Positions 10,742-20,347 are shown, counted from the stretch's first letter. The stretch is 64,000 nt of DNA from Tabrizicola caldifontis (GCF_004762095.1 NZ_SIJH01000008.1:62001-126000), one strand, 5' to 3'. Notes: generated by a model not told the origin, from the letters alone. Translations and numbers: made by a program.

Positions 10742-10770
10742 AGCCTAGCACGCGCTGCGACGCAGCACAA
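10742..10770 (-). promoter_or_regulatory. Candidate promoter for maoC (predicted leaderless mRNA)
   Basis: Read on the minus strand, TTGTGC (10770-10765) and TAGGCT (10747-10742) are separated by exactly 17 bp and resemble sigma-70-type boxes, with an upstream TGC extended -10. Only six bases separate the -10 box from the ATG at 10735, so transcription should begin at or next to the start codon. Confidence 0.5.
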
Positions 10771-10829
10771 TCGGTTGCGCAAGAATTGTTCAATCGGACT
10801 TTCGTCTGTGAACGAATGTTGCTGCGCCG

Positions 10830-11720
10830 TCAGCGCAGGCGGCCCATGGCGTAGGTTGGCGACAGTTCCAGCCCGTCGAGCCAGTCGCCCAGCCGGGCGG
10901 GATCGGGGTTTTCCGGGTCGGGGCCGAAACGGTCGGCCTCGAGTCCGCCGGTGATGAACAGCGTGTCCAGCCCCTCGCCGATCCCGCCCCGGATGTCGGT
11001 GGAAATCCCGTCGCCGATGCAGAGGATCGCGGGGTCGGCCAGTGCGCCCGCCTCGGCCAGGCGGCGGCGTGCGAGGTCGTAGATCGGCGGATGCGGCTTG
11101 CCGAAGTAAAGCGTCTTTCCGCCCATTTCCTCGTAGGCCTGCGCCAGCGCGCCCGCGCAATAGAGCCGGCGATCCCCCAGATCCACCACGATGTCGGGGT
11201 TGGCGCACAGCATGGGCAGATCCAGCGTCTTGCCCAGCAAAAGCGCGGCGCGGTAGTCGTCGGGCGTCTCGGTCAGGTCGTCGCGCAGGCCGGTGCAGAC
11301 GATGCCCTCGGCCTCACGCAGCGGCACCCGTTCGATGGGGGGCTGGGCGGCGGCATAGGCGGCCAGATCCTCGGCGAAATCGGTGAAGAAAGCCTCGTCC
11401 TTCGGGGCGCCGATGTGGTGGACGCGTCGGCCCACGGCACCGGAAAGCATCCCCATCTGCGCAGCGTCACCCGAGGTGACCACGATATCCCAGGCGTCAC
11501 GCGGCACGCCCAGACGGTCGATCTGTCGGATGACGCTGGATTTCGGCCGGGGCGCGTTGGTCAGAAGAACGACCTTGCCGCCCCCGGCCCGAAAGCCCTG
11601 CAGGGCCGCCACGGCTGCCGGGAAGGCAGCCTTGCCGTTGTGCAGGCAACCCCAGAGGTCGCAGAAGACGGCGTCATAGCGCCCGGCAATTTCCGACAGC
11701 GACCGGATGATGTCAGTCAT
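10830..11720 (-). CDS. TIGR01459-type HAD-superfamily hydrolase
   Basis: A 296-residue hydrolase of the NagD-like HAD group. Visible motifs: motif I DAVFCDLWGCLHNG (nucleophilic Asp, with Trp in place of the second Asp), motif II VVLLTNAPRPKSSV, the lysine block GKTLYFGKPHPPIYDLA, and motif IV CIGDGISTDIRGG. The exact substrate is unknown. The absence of the second Asp of motif I is characteristic of this subfamily. ATG 11720 (MTDIIRSLSEIAG) is preferred over an upstream in-frame ATG at 11768, which would run towards ppaC without homology-like sequence. Confidence 0.88.
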   Translation of the reverse strand: MTDIIRSLSEIAGRYDAVFCDLWGCLHNGKAAFPAAVAALQGFRAGGGKVVLLTNAPRPKSSVIRQIDRLGVPRDAWDIVVTSGDAAQMGMLSGAVGRRVHHIGAPKDEAFFTDFAEDLAAYAAAQPPIERVPLREAEGIVCTGLRDDLTETPDDYRAALLLGKTLDLPMLCANPDIVVDLGDRRLYCAGALAQAYEEMGGKTLYFGKPHPPIYDLARRRLAEAGALADPAILCIGDGISTDIRGGIGEGLDTLFITGGLEADRFGPDPENPDPARLGDWLDGLELSPTYAMGRLR

Positions 11721-11783
11721 GGCGCGGCACCTGCTTTCCTTCCTCGATGTTCCGGCAGAGGCCGGCACGCCCGCGGTTCGCGT

Positions 11784-12701
11784 CTACAGCTTGAGCGCCG
11801 GCAGGATCTGCTTCTTGCGGCTCATGATCCCCGGCAGAACGACGGTGTCGCCGGTGACGGTGCAGCCGAAAGAGGCCTCGGCGATCTGTTTCACCAGGTC
11901 GTTCGGGACCAGCAGCGTCGCCTCTTCTCGGATGATGTCCACCACGAACAGCAGCACCTGATCGGCGCCGTCCTCCTTCGCCACGTCCACCATCGAGCGC
12001 ATCAGGCTGTCCTTGCGGTCAAGGATCACCTTGGGCGCCGTGGTCTCCAGTACCGAGACGCGCAGTTCCTTGCCGCCGACCGTGTATTCCTTGGAATCCA
12101 TGCGCAGCAGTTCCGCATCCGAGAAGGCCGAGACATCCGACTTGGCCTCGAACATCTTGGCAGCCAGTTCGGGGATCGAGACGCGCAGTTCGTTCGCTAG
12201 CTTCTCGGCCACGGCGCGGTCGTGGGGTGTGGTGGTGGGGCTGCGGAATTCCAGCGTGTCGGACAGGATGCAGGACAGCATCGCACCCTTGATGCCGGTC
12301 GGCGCCTTGGCCAGCACGTCGCCCATCAGGTCGTGCATGATGGTGGCGGTGCAGGCCAGCGGGCGGATGGTGATGTCGATCGGCGTGCGGGTCTTCAGGC
12401 CGCCGACCAGCATGTGATGGTCGATGATGCCCTGGATCTGCGCCTCGTTGATCGAAGGCGGCAGTTCGGCCGGGTTGTTGGTATCGACGATCACCACCTG
12501 GTCCTCCGCCGTCACGTCGGTGATGATCTCGGGCCTGTCCAGGCCCCAGTGCCTCAGCACGAAGGCGGCTTCGGTGTTGGGTTCGCCCAGCAGGACGGCT
12601 TTCGCCGGTGTGCCGGTCTCGTTCAGATACCAGGCCCAGATGATGGGCGATCCGGTGGAATCGGTGTCGGGGGACTTGTGGCCGAAGACGAGCGTGGTCA
12701 T
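11784..12701 (-). CDS. ppaC: Manganese-dependent inorganic pyrophosphatase (family II)
   Basis: Hydrolyses pyrophosphate to phosphate and so pulls biosynthetic reactions forward. The 305-residue DHH-family protein has all the metal-binding motifs: GHKSPDTDST at residues 7-16, VDTNNPAELP, DHHMLVGGLKT (the DHH triad), and the C-terminal DHHA2 domain ending SRKKQILPALKL. Family II enzymes replace the usual PpaA in part of the Rhodobacterales. The upstream region 12702-12990 contains its promoter and several unusual mini-ORFs on the opposite strand. Confidence 0.96.
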   Translation of the reverse strand: MTTLVFGHKSPDTDSTGSPIIWAWYLNETGTPAKAVLLGEPNTEAAFVLRHWGLDRPEIITDVTAEDQVVIVDTNNPAELPPSINEAQIQGIIDHHMLVGGLKTRTPIDITIRPLACTATIMHDLMGDVLAKAPTGIKGAMLSCILSDTLEFRSPTTTPHDRAVAEKLANELRVSIPELAAKMFEAKSDVSAFSDAELLRMDSKEYTVGGKELRVSVLETTAPKVILDRKDSLMRSMVDVAKEDGADQVLLFVVDIIREEATLLVPNDLVKQIAEASFGCTVTGDTVVLPGIMSRKKQILPALKL

Positions 12702-12990
12702 GGGAATGCCTTTGGGAGGGTGGCGGTTTTGCGCGCGGTATAGGGGAAGGGAGCGCGATTGTCACGCGGGGGCGGATGTGGCATGGTACAGCTTCCGGCA
12801 GAGGAGTGCATTTGTCATGGAACTGACCGTCTGACGACCCGACAGGGGCCGTGAGCATGGGCCGGACGGCCCGGAAGTGCAGCCCTGAGCCAAGGAGTGC
12901 CCTGAACATGGACAAGTTGCACACGGCCTGAGGGCCGGTCGTTGGCGGGTTATCCCCGTCTGTCTCCTCCTTTCATGTCAGGGGCATGTG
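12702..12990. other. 289-bp intergenic region with two tandem mini-ORFs
   Basis: The region is upstream of ppaC (minus strand). On the plus strand it holds two very short reading frames, each after the same AGGAGTG element: 12817-12834 (MELTV, element at 12802-12808) and 12908-12931 (MDKLHTA, element at 12893-12899). The second stop codon lies in a small hairpin (CGGCC TGAG GGCCG). I see no known riboswitch, tRNA or sRNA. Whether either frame is translated is unknown. Confidence 0.35.
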
Positions 12991-13152
12991 ATGCCGACAC
13001 AGAACACCGGAAAACCCGCCGCGGCGGGGCTGAAGCCGTTGCCAAAAGCGAAGAGGTTCGATCCCGCCAGCCTGAGGGCAGCGATGGGACCGAAGGGTCC
13101 GAAGCTGGTGCCGAAGCGCGGCCTGGTGCCGGGCAAGGGCGGTCACCGCTGA
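12991..13152 (+). CDS. Small basic hypothetical protein (53 aa)
   Basis: An open frame of 53 codons starting ATG at 12991 and ending TGA at 13150-13152. The product is rich in Lys, Pro and Gly (for example PKAKRFDPASLRAAMGPKG and VPKRGLVPGKGGHR), with a strong positive charge, no membrane segment and no recognised domain. Codon use is high-GC like the neighbours. It has no strong ribosome binding site. It could be a real nucleic-acid-binding microprotein or a chance frame; no neighbour gives its function away. Confidence 0.4.
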   Translation: MPTQNTGKPAAAGLKPLPKAKRFDPASLRAAMGPKGPKLVPKRGLVPGKGGHR

Positions 13153-13181
13153 ATTGCTGCGGGGTGGGCGGGTGGCGCCCC

Positions 13182-13207
13182 CACCCCAATCCCCCTCTCC
13201 ATTGGGG
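13182..13207. repeat. Intergenic repeat, CACCCCAATCCCC family, hairpin copy
   Basis: CCCCAAT (13184-13190) pairs perfectly with ATTGGGG (13201-13207) across a ten-base loop. The 13-mer CACCCCAATCCCC at 13182-13194 recurs exactly at 23848-23860 and with one mismatch at 46128-46140, each time in an intergenic position. Lies between the small 12991 frame and the end of the lactonase-like gene, and may also stop transcription. Confidence 0.6.
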
Positions 13208-13226
13208 GCGGCGCATCTGATCGGCA

Positions 13227-13958
13227 TCAGTCGTAGAAGGCCGGGGCCTTGCGCAGGCTTTGCCACTGGGCCGGGTCATGACCGTAGATCAACAGGCCCG
13301 GCAGCGCCAGAAGCCGATCGGCGGAGGCTCTGGCGGCATCAGGATCCTGCGCGTCGGCGAAGTGCTCGGCGGGTTCGGACGCCCGGTTGATCGCGTCGGC
13401 GGCCAGTATGACCGTGCCGGTGCGTGGCAGGGCCAGGATGGCGGACAGATGGCCAGGCGTATGGCCGGGGGTGGGAATCAGGGTCAGCCCATCGCAGACG
13501 GGCGTATCATCCCCGATCAGGATATGGCGAGCCTCGGGCCAGGCCATCGGCCGTGCCGTGCCGAAATAGCTGGGGCGCGGGTCGGCGCGTTCGCGGGCTG
13601 TCATCACGATGGGCGCATGTGCAAACAGGTGCAGGGCGCCCACATGGTCGATATGACCGTGGCTGAGGATGGTCAACGAAATGTCGCGCGGCGTCAGACC
13701 CAGGGCGGCAAGGGCACCTTCCGCAGTATGTTCCATGCCGTAACCGATCAGTCGGCCAAAGGCGGGCAGGCCGTCGCGGTCGGCAATACCGGGATCGGTC
13801 GCATAGGCCGGGGGAAAGCCCGTATCGAACAGGATGCGGTCGCCCCGGTCGGTTTCCATCAGATAGGAGGGGATGCCGATCAGGCGTTCGCCGCCCCTGA
13901 CTTCGAAGAGCCCGAGGTCGAGCACCGTCAGCCGGGTCAGACGGCCGGGCAGGATCAT
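13227..13958 (-). CDS. MBL-fold metallohydrolase, AHL-lactonase-like
   Basis: A 243-residue cytosolic zinc hydrolase. It contains the signature LSHGHIDHVGAL (HxHxDH), a downstream GHTPGHLS block supplying another metal His, an Asp in LAADAI and a late His in YGHDPAQW. This layout matches the N-acyl homoserine lactonase branch of the metallo-beta-lactamase fold, which opens the lactone ring of quorum signals, but substrate cannot be proven from sequence. ATG 13958 overlaps the stop of the upstream TraB/GumN gene by 4 bp (ATGA), so the pair is coupled. Confidence 0.82.
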   Translation of the reverse strand: MILPGRLTRLTVLDLGLFEVRGGERLIGIPSYLMETDRGDRILFDTGFPPAYATDPGIADRDGLPAFGRLIGYGMEHTAEGALAALGLTPRDISLTILSHGHIDHVGALHLFAHAPIVMTARERADPRPSYFGTARPMAWPEARHILIGDDTPVCDGLTLIPTPGHTPGHLSAILALPRTGTVILAADAINRASEPAEHFADAQDPDAARASADRLLALPGLLIYGHDPAQWQSLRKAPAFYD

Positions 13959-14947
13959 GCCGCAAGCTGTTCCACGGTGAAGCCTTCGCGTTGCAGAAGG
14001 TTCAGCACCCCTTCCTCGCCCGACAGGTGAAGCGCGCCGAAGGCGGCAAAGACCGGGCCTTCCGCCGCTGCCGCAGTGAGGACGGAAATCCATCGACGGT
14101 TGCGGGAATTCATCAGAAGCTCTTCCATCCGGGCAAAGTCGGCATCCACCTCCTCGCGCGTGTAGCCCGGCAGGCCATAGCTGACATCGCGCATGTATTC
14201 CCAGATGATCCGGCTTTCCCCGGCGAAATAGCTGTCGGCAAGGGTGGCGTGATAGTCTTCGGACCGGTCATCGACCGCAAGGGTGGACTGGATCATCGCG
14301 ACCATCTCGTCATGGTTCATGGCGTCGAAGATCCTGAAGACCGTATCGAACGGCTCCAGCCCCCGCACCGGCACACCGGCGGCGGCGGCCGTTTCGATCA
14401 CCATGCCGTCAAGGCCCTTGGGATCCTTCATCTGTGCCATGGCGCAGGGCGGCATCGACAGAAGCACGGCGACATACCATGGCTGAAGCTTCGCGGCCAT
14501 GAAGCCGGGGATGCCGCGCAGGGCAAGGGCGGCGCTGAGGTCGGACCATACATCGGGCGGCAGCTGTTCCAGAAGCGAGGGGCCATCCGTTATCATCATC
14601 CGTCCCGGTTCACGGGCGATCAGATCCTGCAGCGCCCTTTGCTCTTCCGGTCCGGCCTCGACCAGGACGGTGGTTGCGGATTCGATGGCCGGTCTGATCG
14701 CGGCAAGGGTAGGGGCATGCCGGGGGTCGTCGAAGTGATAGGTGCCGGCAATGGTAATCACCTCTTGCCCCCGGGTCGCGCGCCAGAGATTGCCGCGCGG
14801 GAACGGCACGGCATCGGCAGCTGCGGTCAGCGCGGCCACCTTTTCGGGCGGCATCTCCTCAAACAGGTTGCGGCCGTTGCACTGGGCCAGCAGCGGGGCA
14901 GCGAGAAGGCAGAAGGCAAGGGCGGCAAGGGCAAGGAGGCGGGTCAT
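13955..14947 (-). CDS. TraB/GumN family protein, secreted
   Basis: A 330-residue protein with a clear signal peptide, [20 protein letters not shown] followed by AQC. A cysteine directly after the cleavage region could make it a lipoprotein, although the motif (LLAQC) is not an ideal lipobox. The TraB/TIKI-type motif [10 protein letters not shown] occurs near residue 67, and the C terminus has [19 protein letters not shown] with the second conserved Gly-x-x-His. Relatives are putative metalloproteases of unknown bacterial function. It precedes, and overlaps by 4 bp, the lactonase-like gene, and is divergent from groES. Confidence 0.87.
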   Translation of the reverse strand: MTRLLALAALAFCLLAAPLLAQCNGRNLFEEMPPEKVAALTAAADAVPFPRGNLWRATRGQEVITIAGTYHFDDPRHAPTLAAIRPAIESATTVLVEAGPEEQRALQDLIAREPGRMMITDGPSLLEQLPPDVWSDLSAALALRGIPGFMAAKLQPWYVAVLLSMPPCAMAQMKDPKGLDGMVIETAAAAGVPVRGLEPFDTVFRIFDAMNHDEMVAMIQSTLAVDDRSEDYHATLADSYFAGESRIIWEYMRDVSYGLPGYTREEVDADFARMEELLMNSRNRRWISVLTAAAAEGPVFAAFGALHLSGEEGVLNLLQREGFTVEQLAA

Positions 14948-15032
14948 CGGGGCCTTCGGTCGGGGCAGGGCATGTCGCGGGCATCGTGGCAGGCGGTCGG
15001 GAAAAGGCAAATCAAAATCCGGCAGCCGGGTG

Positions 15033-15061
15033 TTGACAGGCGGCGGGGCATCGCCTACCTC
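15033..15061 (+). promoter_or_regulatory. groES: Candidate sigma-70-type promoter of groESL
   Basis: TTGACA at 15033-15038 is a perfect -35 box. With a 17-bp spacer the -10 position falls on TACCTC (15056-15061), which is a weak match. The CIRCE operator begins 9 bp further on, overlapping the expected transcription start, as usual for HrcA-repressed groESL. Confidence 0.65.
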
Positions 15062-15069
15062 AGCGTCCG

Positions 15070-15096
15070 TTAGCACTCGATCGAGGCGAGTGCTAA
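15070..15096 (+). promoter_or_regulatory. CIRCE operator (HrcA binding site)
   Basis: TTAGCACTC (15070-15078), nine-base spacer, GAGTGCTAA (15088-15096): an exact match to the CIRCE consensus. It predicts HrcA repression of groES-groEL and release on heat shock. hrcA itself is not in this window. Confidence 0.97.
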
Positions 15097-15134
15097 TCGA
15101 GATCAAACCTGGTGACTCAAGGGAGAACCTCCAG

Positions 15135-15422
15135 ATGGCTTTCAAACCCCTGCATGACCGCGTCCTGGTCAAGCGCGTCCAGTCCGACGAAAAGACCAAG
15201 GGCGGTCTGATCATCCCCGACACCGCCAAGGAAAAGCCCGCCGAGGGCGAAGTGATCGCCGTGGGCGAAGGCGCCCGCAAGGATTCGGGCGAGCTGATCG
15301 CGCCGTCGGTCAAGGCCGGCGACCGTGTGCTGTTCGGCAAGTGGTCGGGCACCGAAGTGACGCTGAATGGCGAAGAGCTGCTGATCATGAAGGAAAGCGA
15401 CATCCTCGGGATCATTTCCTGA
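15135..15422 (+). CDS. groES: Co-chaperonin GroES (Cpn10)
   Basis: Seven-subunit lid of the GroEL folding chamber. It has 95 residues, normal length. It begins [20 protein letters not shown], contains the mobile loop ([20 protein letters not shown]) and the roof and core block [20 protein letters not shown], and ends ESDILGIIS. The ATG follows a GGGAGAACCTCC leader. It is the first gene of the CIRCE-controlled operon. A perfect hairpin lies between it and groEL. Confidence 0.98.
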   Translation: MAFKPLHDRVLVKRVQSDEKTKGGLIIPDTAKEKPAEGEVIAVGEGARKDSGELIAPSVKAGDRVLFGKWSGTEVTLNGEELLIMKESDILGIIS

Positions 15423-15437
15423 TCTGTCGCAAGGAAC

Positions 15438-17123
<1,686 letters not shown>

Positions 17124-17151
17124 TCCATCCGGTCAGTCCGGTTTCAGGGGG

Positions 17152-17183
17152 GGGGCGGCCTTCGGGTCGCCCCTTTTCCTTTT
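17152..17183 (+). terminator. Rho-independent terminator of groESL
   Basis: GGGGCGGCC (17152-17160), loop TTCG, GGTCGCCCC (17165-17173; one G-T pair), then TTTTCCTTTT. It lies 28 bp after the groEL stop. Confidence 0.88.
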
Positions 17184-17208
17184 GCGGGCAAGGCGTCAGG
17201 GTGGGTCA

Positions 17209-18048
17209 ATGCGTCTGTTCCTGCTGACTGCCCTGACCATGCTGGCCTTTGCCGCCAATTCGGTGCTGAACCGCTGGGCGGTGGAGCCGGGACATATCGG
17301 CGCGGTGGAGTTTGCGGCAATCCGGCTGATGTCGGGCGCGGTGATGCTGGCGGCGCTGGTGTTATGGCAGCGCGGCGGGATTGCCTGGCCGGAGATGCAG
17401 GGGCGATTGGCGGGGGTGCTGGGCCTTTCGGCCTATCTGCTGGGGTTTTCGCTGGCCTATCGTGGGCTGGATGCGGGGACCGGGGCGCTTGTCCTGTTCG
17501 GGATGGTGCAGGTCACGATGTTCGCCGGCGCGTTGGCCGGGCGCGAAGGTGTGCCGCCCCGGCGCTGGGCGGGGGCAGCGCTGGCGCTGGCCGGACTGGC
17601 GCTGATCGCAGCGCCGGGCGCTGTCGCCCTTGCCCCACTGGCGCTGATGGCGGTGGCGGGAGTGGGCTGGGGCCTGTACTCGCTGGCCGGGCGTGGCGCG
17701 CGCGATCCGCTTGCCGCGACGGCCTGGAACTTCGTGCTGGCCTTGCCCTTTGTGCTGCCTTTCGGTCTGGCAGGCCTTGCCGCACCGGATGCCAGGGGTC
17801 TGGCGCTGGCGGTGGTGTCAGGCGCCGTGACCTCGGGGCTGGGCTACGCGCTGTGGTATGCGGTTCTGCCCGGCCTGGGCGCGGCGCGGGCTGCGGTCGC
17901 GCAGCTGACGGTGCCGGTCATCGCTGCGCTGGGCGGGGCTGTCTTGTTGGCCGAACCGCCGGGTCTGCGCTTCTGGCTGGCGGCGGTGCTGGTGCTGGGC
18001 GGGGTCGCACTTGCCAGCCTGCCCTACAGGGCCTTGACCAGCCGGTGA
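17209..18048 (+). CDS. DMT-superfamily (EamA) transporter
   Basis: A 279-residue membrane protein with ten predicted helices in two EamA repeats, starting MRLFLLTALTMLAFAANSVL. The internal repeat is visible as two helix-rich halves split near residue 140. Drug/metabolite transporters export amino acids, metabolites or toxic compounds; the substrate is not predictable. The ATG at 17209 follows a GGGTGGGTCA leader and lies after the groESL terminator. Its 3' end overlaps the convergent GNAT gene by 25 bp. Confidence 0.88.
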   Translation: MRLFLLTALTMLAFAANSVLNRWAVEPGHIGAVEFAAIRLMSGAVMLAALVLWQRGGIAWPEMQGRLAGVLGLSAYLLGFSLAYRGLDAGTGALVLFGMVQVTMFAGALAGREGVPPRRWAGAALALAGLALIAAPGAVALAPLALMAVAGVGWGLYSLAGRGARDPLAATAWNFVLALPFVLPFGLAGLAAPDARGLALAVVSGAVTSGLGYALWYAVLPGLGAARAAVAQLTVPVIAALGGAVLLAEPPGLRFWLAAVLVLGGVALASLPYRALTSR

Positions 18049-18614
18049 AGCGTGTGCCCGGTGACCTGGTCGCGCCGGGACAGGCCCGTTGCTCGGAAAC
18101 CCTCGCGCTCCCAGAAGGCGCGGCCGCGTGGGTTGGCCTCGAGAACGGCCAGAACAATCCGCCTCGCCCCCCTCGCGCGGGCAAGCGTCTCGGCCTGGTC
18201 GAGCATTGCCCTGCCATGGCCCGCACCCCGGGCCCATGGACCAAGCAGCATGAGGCCGAGATAGGCGTCGGTGGCTTCGGGAAAGCCGTAGGAAAGTTCG
18301 GCCACGCCAGAGAGGCGCAGCCCATCAGGTGATGCGGGCAAGATGGGCCGGCCCTCTACCCCTCTCCCATCTGCACAAGGGGAATCGGAAGCGCCCGTCC
18401 CGGCGCGGGGATCGCCGGTTTCGGCCGCTGGCAGGAACAGCCCCAGATGATGCGTCAGTGACCGGTCGCATGCGGGCGGGCCGTCGGTAAAGAACTCTGC
18501 GGCCTGCCGGTCGGGGTCGCAGGTGCCCTCTGCAAGCAGCCAGTAATCGGGCGCGGCGCGGTAGAAGTCGGCGACCAGCGCAACCTCTGAGGGATCAAGC
18601 AGGCGAATCGGCAT
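18024..18614 (-). CDS. GNAT family N-acetyltransferase with a low-complexity insert
   Basis: A 196-residue acetyltransferase. The core fold is visible: LSGVAELSYGFPEATDAYLG strands, then LLGPWARGAGHGRAML (acetyl-CoA pyrophosphate loop, R-G-x-G-x-G/A-like), and ANPRGRAFWEREGF. Between residues 60 and 100 the family core is interrupted by a run of Gly/Asp/Pro/Ser-rich sequence (PAAETGDPRAGTGASDSPCA and on) encoded by DNA resembling the window's intergenic C-rich repeats. ATG 18614 lies inside the end of the GreA/B-like gene (20-bp overlap), suggesting co-transcription. The substrate is unknown. Confidence 0.8.
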   Translation of the reverse strand: MPIRLLDPSEVALVADFYRAAPDYWLLAEGTCDPDRQAAEFFTDGPPACDRSLTHHLGLFLPAAETGDPRAGTGASDSPCADGRGVEGRPILPASPDGLRLSGVAELSYGFPEATDAYLGLMLLGPWARGAGHGRAMLDQAETLARARGARRIVLAVLEANPRGRAFWEREGFRATGLSRRDQVTGHTLHRLVKAL

Positions 18615-19101
18615 GGGCGATCCTGAGTATCTCCAGCTGCATCGTTCCGGCCGGGCGGCGCCAGGTGACAACGTCCCCGATCCGCGCGCCGATCAGGGCT
18701 CTGGCCAGCGGCGAGGTCGGGGCGATCCGCCCCGACAGGGCGTCGGCCTCGTCCTCGCCCACGATTTCGTAGGTGGTTTCACGGCCGTGTTCGTCGGCGA
18801 CCGTGACGGCCAGGCCGAAGGCGACCTCGGTCAGGTCGTGAGCGGCAGGATCGATCACCACAGCAGCCTTGAGGCGCGCCTCAAGCCAACGGATGTCGCG
18901 TTCTGCGGCAGCCTCAGGCAGCTTGTCCAGCCGGTCGTGCCGCGCCCGCAGTGCGACTAGCTCGGTCGCCCGGCGCGCAAGGCGGTCACGCAGGGCTGCA
19001 AGCCCGCGCGGGGTCATGATGTTCGGCCCCGGCGGAACGGGAAGTTCAGGCAGGTCGGGCCGGTCAAGACCGGCGTCCTCGTTCACGAAGGCTCGGCTCA
19101 T
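18595..19101 (-). CDS. GreA/GreB-family elongation factor-like protein
   Basis: A 168-residue protein. The N-terminal helical part (residues 25-85; ALRDRLARRATELVALRARH, then ERDIRWLEARLKAAVVID) forms the coiled coil that in Gre factors enters the RNA polymerase secondary channel. The C-terminal FKBP-like domain contains YEIVGEDEADALSGRIAPTS and PLARALIGARIGDVVTWRRP. Likely to act on backtracked RNA polymerase. Assignment to GreB rather than a Rnk-like regulator is uncertain. It overlaps the Nudix gene by 4 bp upstream and the GNAT gene by 20 bp downstream. Confidence 0.85.
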   Translation of the reverse strand: MSRAFVNEDAGLDRPDLPELPVPPGPNIMTPRGLAALRDRLARRATELVALRARHDRLDKLPEAAAERDIRWLEARLKAAVVIDPAAHDLTEVAFGLAVTVADEHGRETTYEIVGEDEADALSGRIAPTSPLARALIGARIGDVVTWRRPAGTMQLEILRIAHADSPA

Positions 19102-19550
19102 CGGACGATCCTTTCCAGAGGGTCGTAGCCGAAGTCTGTGCCCCAGGCGGCAGCCGGCAGGCTGTCGGGCTTGAACCTGATGCGGCCAAGGTCGAGATCG
19201 GCGCGGTCGAAGAAGCGGCGGCGTGTGACAATGCCTTCCGGGTCGCGCCAGTCGTCGTCCAGCCTGCCCGAGATCAGGCGACAGCGGAAGAAGACCTCGA
19301 CCTGGTGAAAGCCCGAGGGCGGGTCGTGGAATTCGTTGACCAGCGCAGGCCCGCCCACGGCGATGGTCAGGCCGGTTTCCTCGTGCACCTCGCGAATCAG
19401 GTTCGCGGGCAGGGAAGTGCCGGGTTCGACCCCGCCGCCCGGTGCGCACCACAGATCCGAGCGCGCGGATTTCCATGCGTTGACCAGCAGCAGCCGATCC
19501 TCATGCAGGATCAGGGCGCGGACGGCGAGGCGCGGCATCGGGCGGGACAT
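19098..19550 (-). CDS. Nudix hydrolase
   Basis: A protein of about 150 residues hydrolysing a nucleoside diphosphate linked to another moiety. The Nudix box [20 protein letters not shown] followed by ETGL is intact with all catalytic Glu residues. The start is uncertain: ATG 19550 ([15 protein letters not shown]) or 19538. A further in-frame ATG at 19604 would approach the divergent hydrolase gene. It is the first gene of a Nudix-GreA/B-GNAT overlapping run. The substrate is not predictable. Confidence 0.85.
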   Translation of the reverse strand: MSRPMPRLAVRALILHEDRLLLVNAWKSARSDLWCAPGGGVEPGTSLPANLIREVHEETGLTIAVGGPALVNEFHDPPSGFHQVEVFFRCRLISGRLDDDWRDPEGIVTRRRFFDRADLDLGRIRFKPDSLPAAAWGTDFGYDPLERIVR

Positions 19551-19657
19551 GGGCCAAGGCTTGCGCGGGACAGAGGCCGATGTCCAGCCCCGGGCGTGAT
19601 GCAAGGTCGGGCAGGGCTGCTCTTTCCAAGCTCAGGACAAGGGCGCATGTTCGGCCC

Positions 19658-20347
19658 ATGACCCTGCGCCCGCCCCTTTGTCTGCCTGCCGACCGGCCCG
19701 CCGGAACTGCCCCTGGCGAACGGGTGATACTGGTGCATGGCCTTGCGCGGACGGCGCGATCTCTGGTGCCGATGGGGCTGGCCTTGCGCGCAGCGGGCTA
19801 TGCCGTGACCCATGCCGCCTATCCCTCGACGACGGCCGAGCCGGATGCTCTGGTGGCTGAGGTCGCGCGCGCCTGTGCCGAGCCCTTCGTGGGTGTGACC
19901 CATTTCGTCACGCATTCGATGGGGGGAATCGTGGTCCGCGACTGGCTGGCGCGGGGGCACCCTCCCGGCCTGGGAAGGGTGGTGATGCTGGCACCGCCCA
20001 ATCATGGTTCGGAACTGGTGGATCTCTTCGGCGACTGGAAGGTGTTCCAGATGATCACCGGCCCGGCGGGGCTGTCTCTGGGCACAGGGCCCGACAGCTG
20101 GCCGAACCGTCTGCCACCGGCCGACTTTCCCCTTGGCATCATTGCCGGAACCCGTTCGGTCAGCCCGTGGTTCAGCCAGATTCTGCCCGGGCCGGACGAC
20201 GGCAAGGTGACGGTGGCATCCACCCGGCTGGACGGGATGACGGACCATCTGGTTCTGCCTGTCACCCACACCTGGATCATGGTCAACCCGACCGTCATCC
20301 GGCAGGTGATCCACTTCCTGCGGCAGGGGCGGTTCCAGCGCAACTGA
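19658..20347 (+). CDS. Alpha/beta-hydrolase fold esterase/lipase-like protein
   Basis: A 229-residue protein. The oxyanion motif [14 protein letters not shown] lies near residue 25. The nucleophile elbow is [12 protein letters not shown] (Ser in a G/T-x-S-x-G context), followed by [17 protein letters not shown], as in lipase- and PGAP1-like hydrolases, and a late Asp/His pair ([20 protein letters not shown]). No signal peptide, so probably cytosolic. ATG 19658 is chosen because the product then begins with the hydrolase fold. Earlier in-frame codons run into the Nudix promoter region. The substrate is unknown. Confidence 0.86.
   Translation: MTLRPPLCLPADRPAGTAPGERVILVHGLARTARSLVPMGLALRAAGYAVTHAAYPSTTAEPDALVAEVARACAEPFVGVTHFVTHSMGGIVVRDWLARGHPPGLGRVVMLAPPNHGSELVDLFGDWKVFQMITGPAGLSLGTGPDSWPNRLPPADFPLGIIAGTRSVSPWFSQILPGPDDGKVTVASTRLDGMTDHLVLPVTHTWIMVNPTVIRQVIHFLRQGRFQRN

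Noticed and set aside
12840..12935. A possible riboswitch (hairpin-rich, AGGAGTG) before the 53-aa frame
   Set aside because: I could not match the segment to any known riboswitch consensus. It is kept only as a mini-ORF observation.
17141..17160. Run of nine or more G residues as a sequence error causing a frameshift
   Set aside because: The run lies in the non-coding stem of the groEL terminator, after the groEL stop, so no gene is affected.
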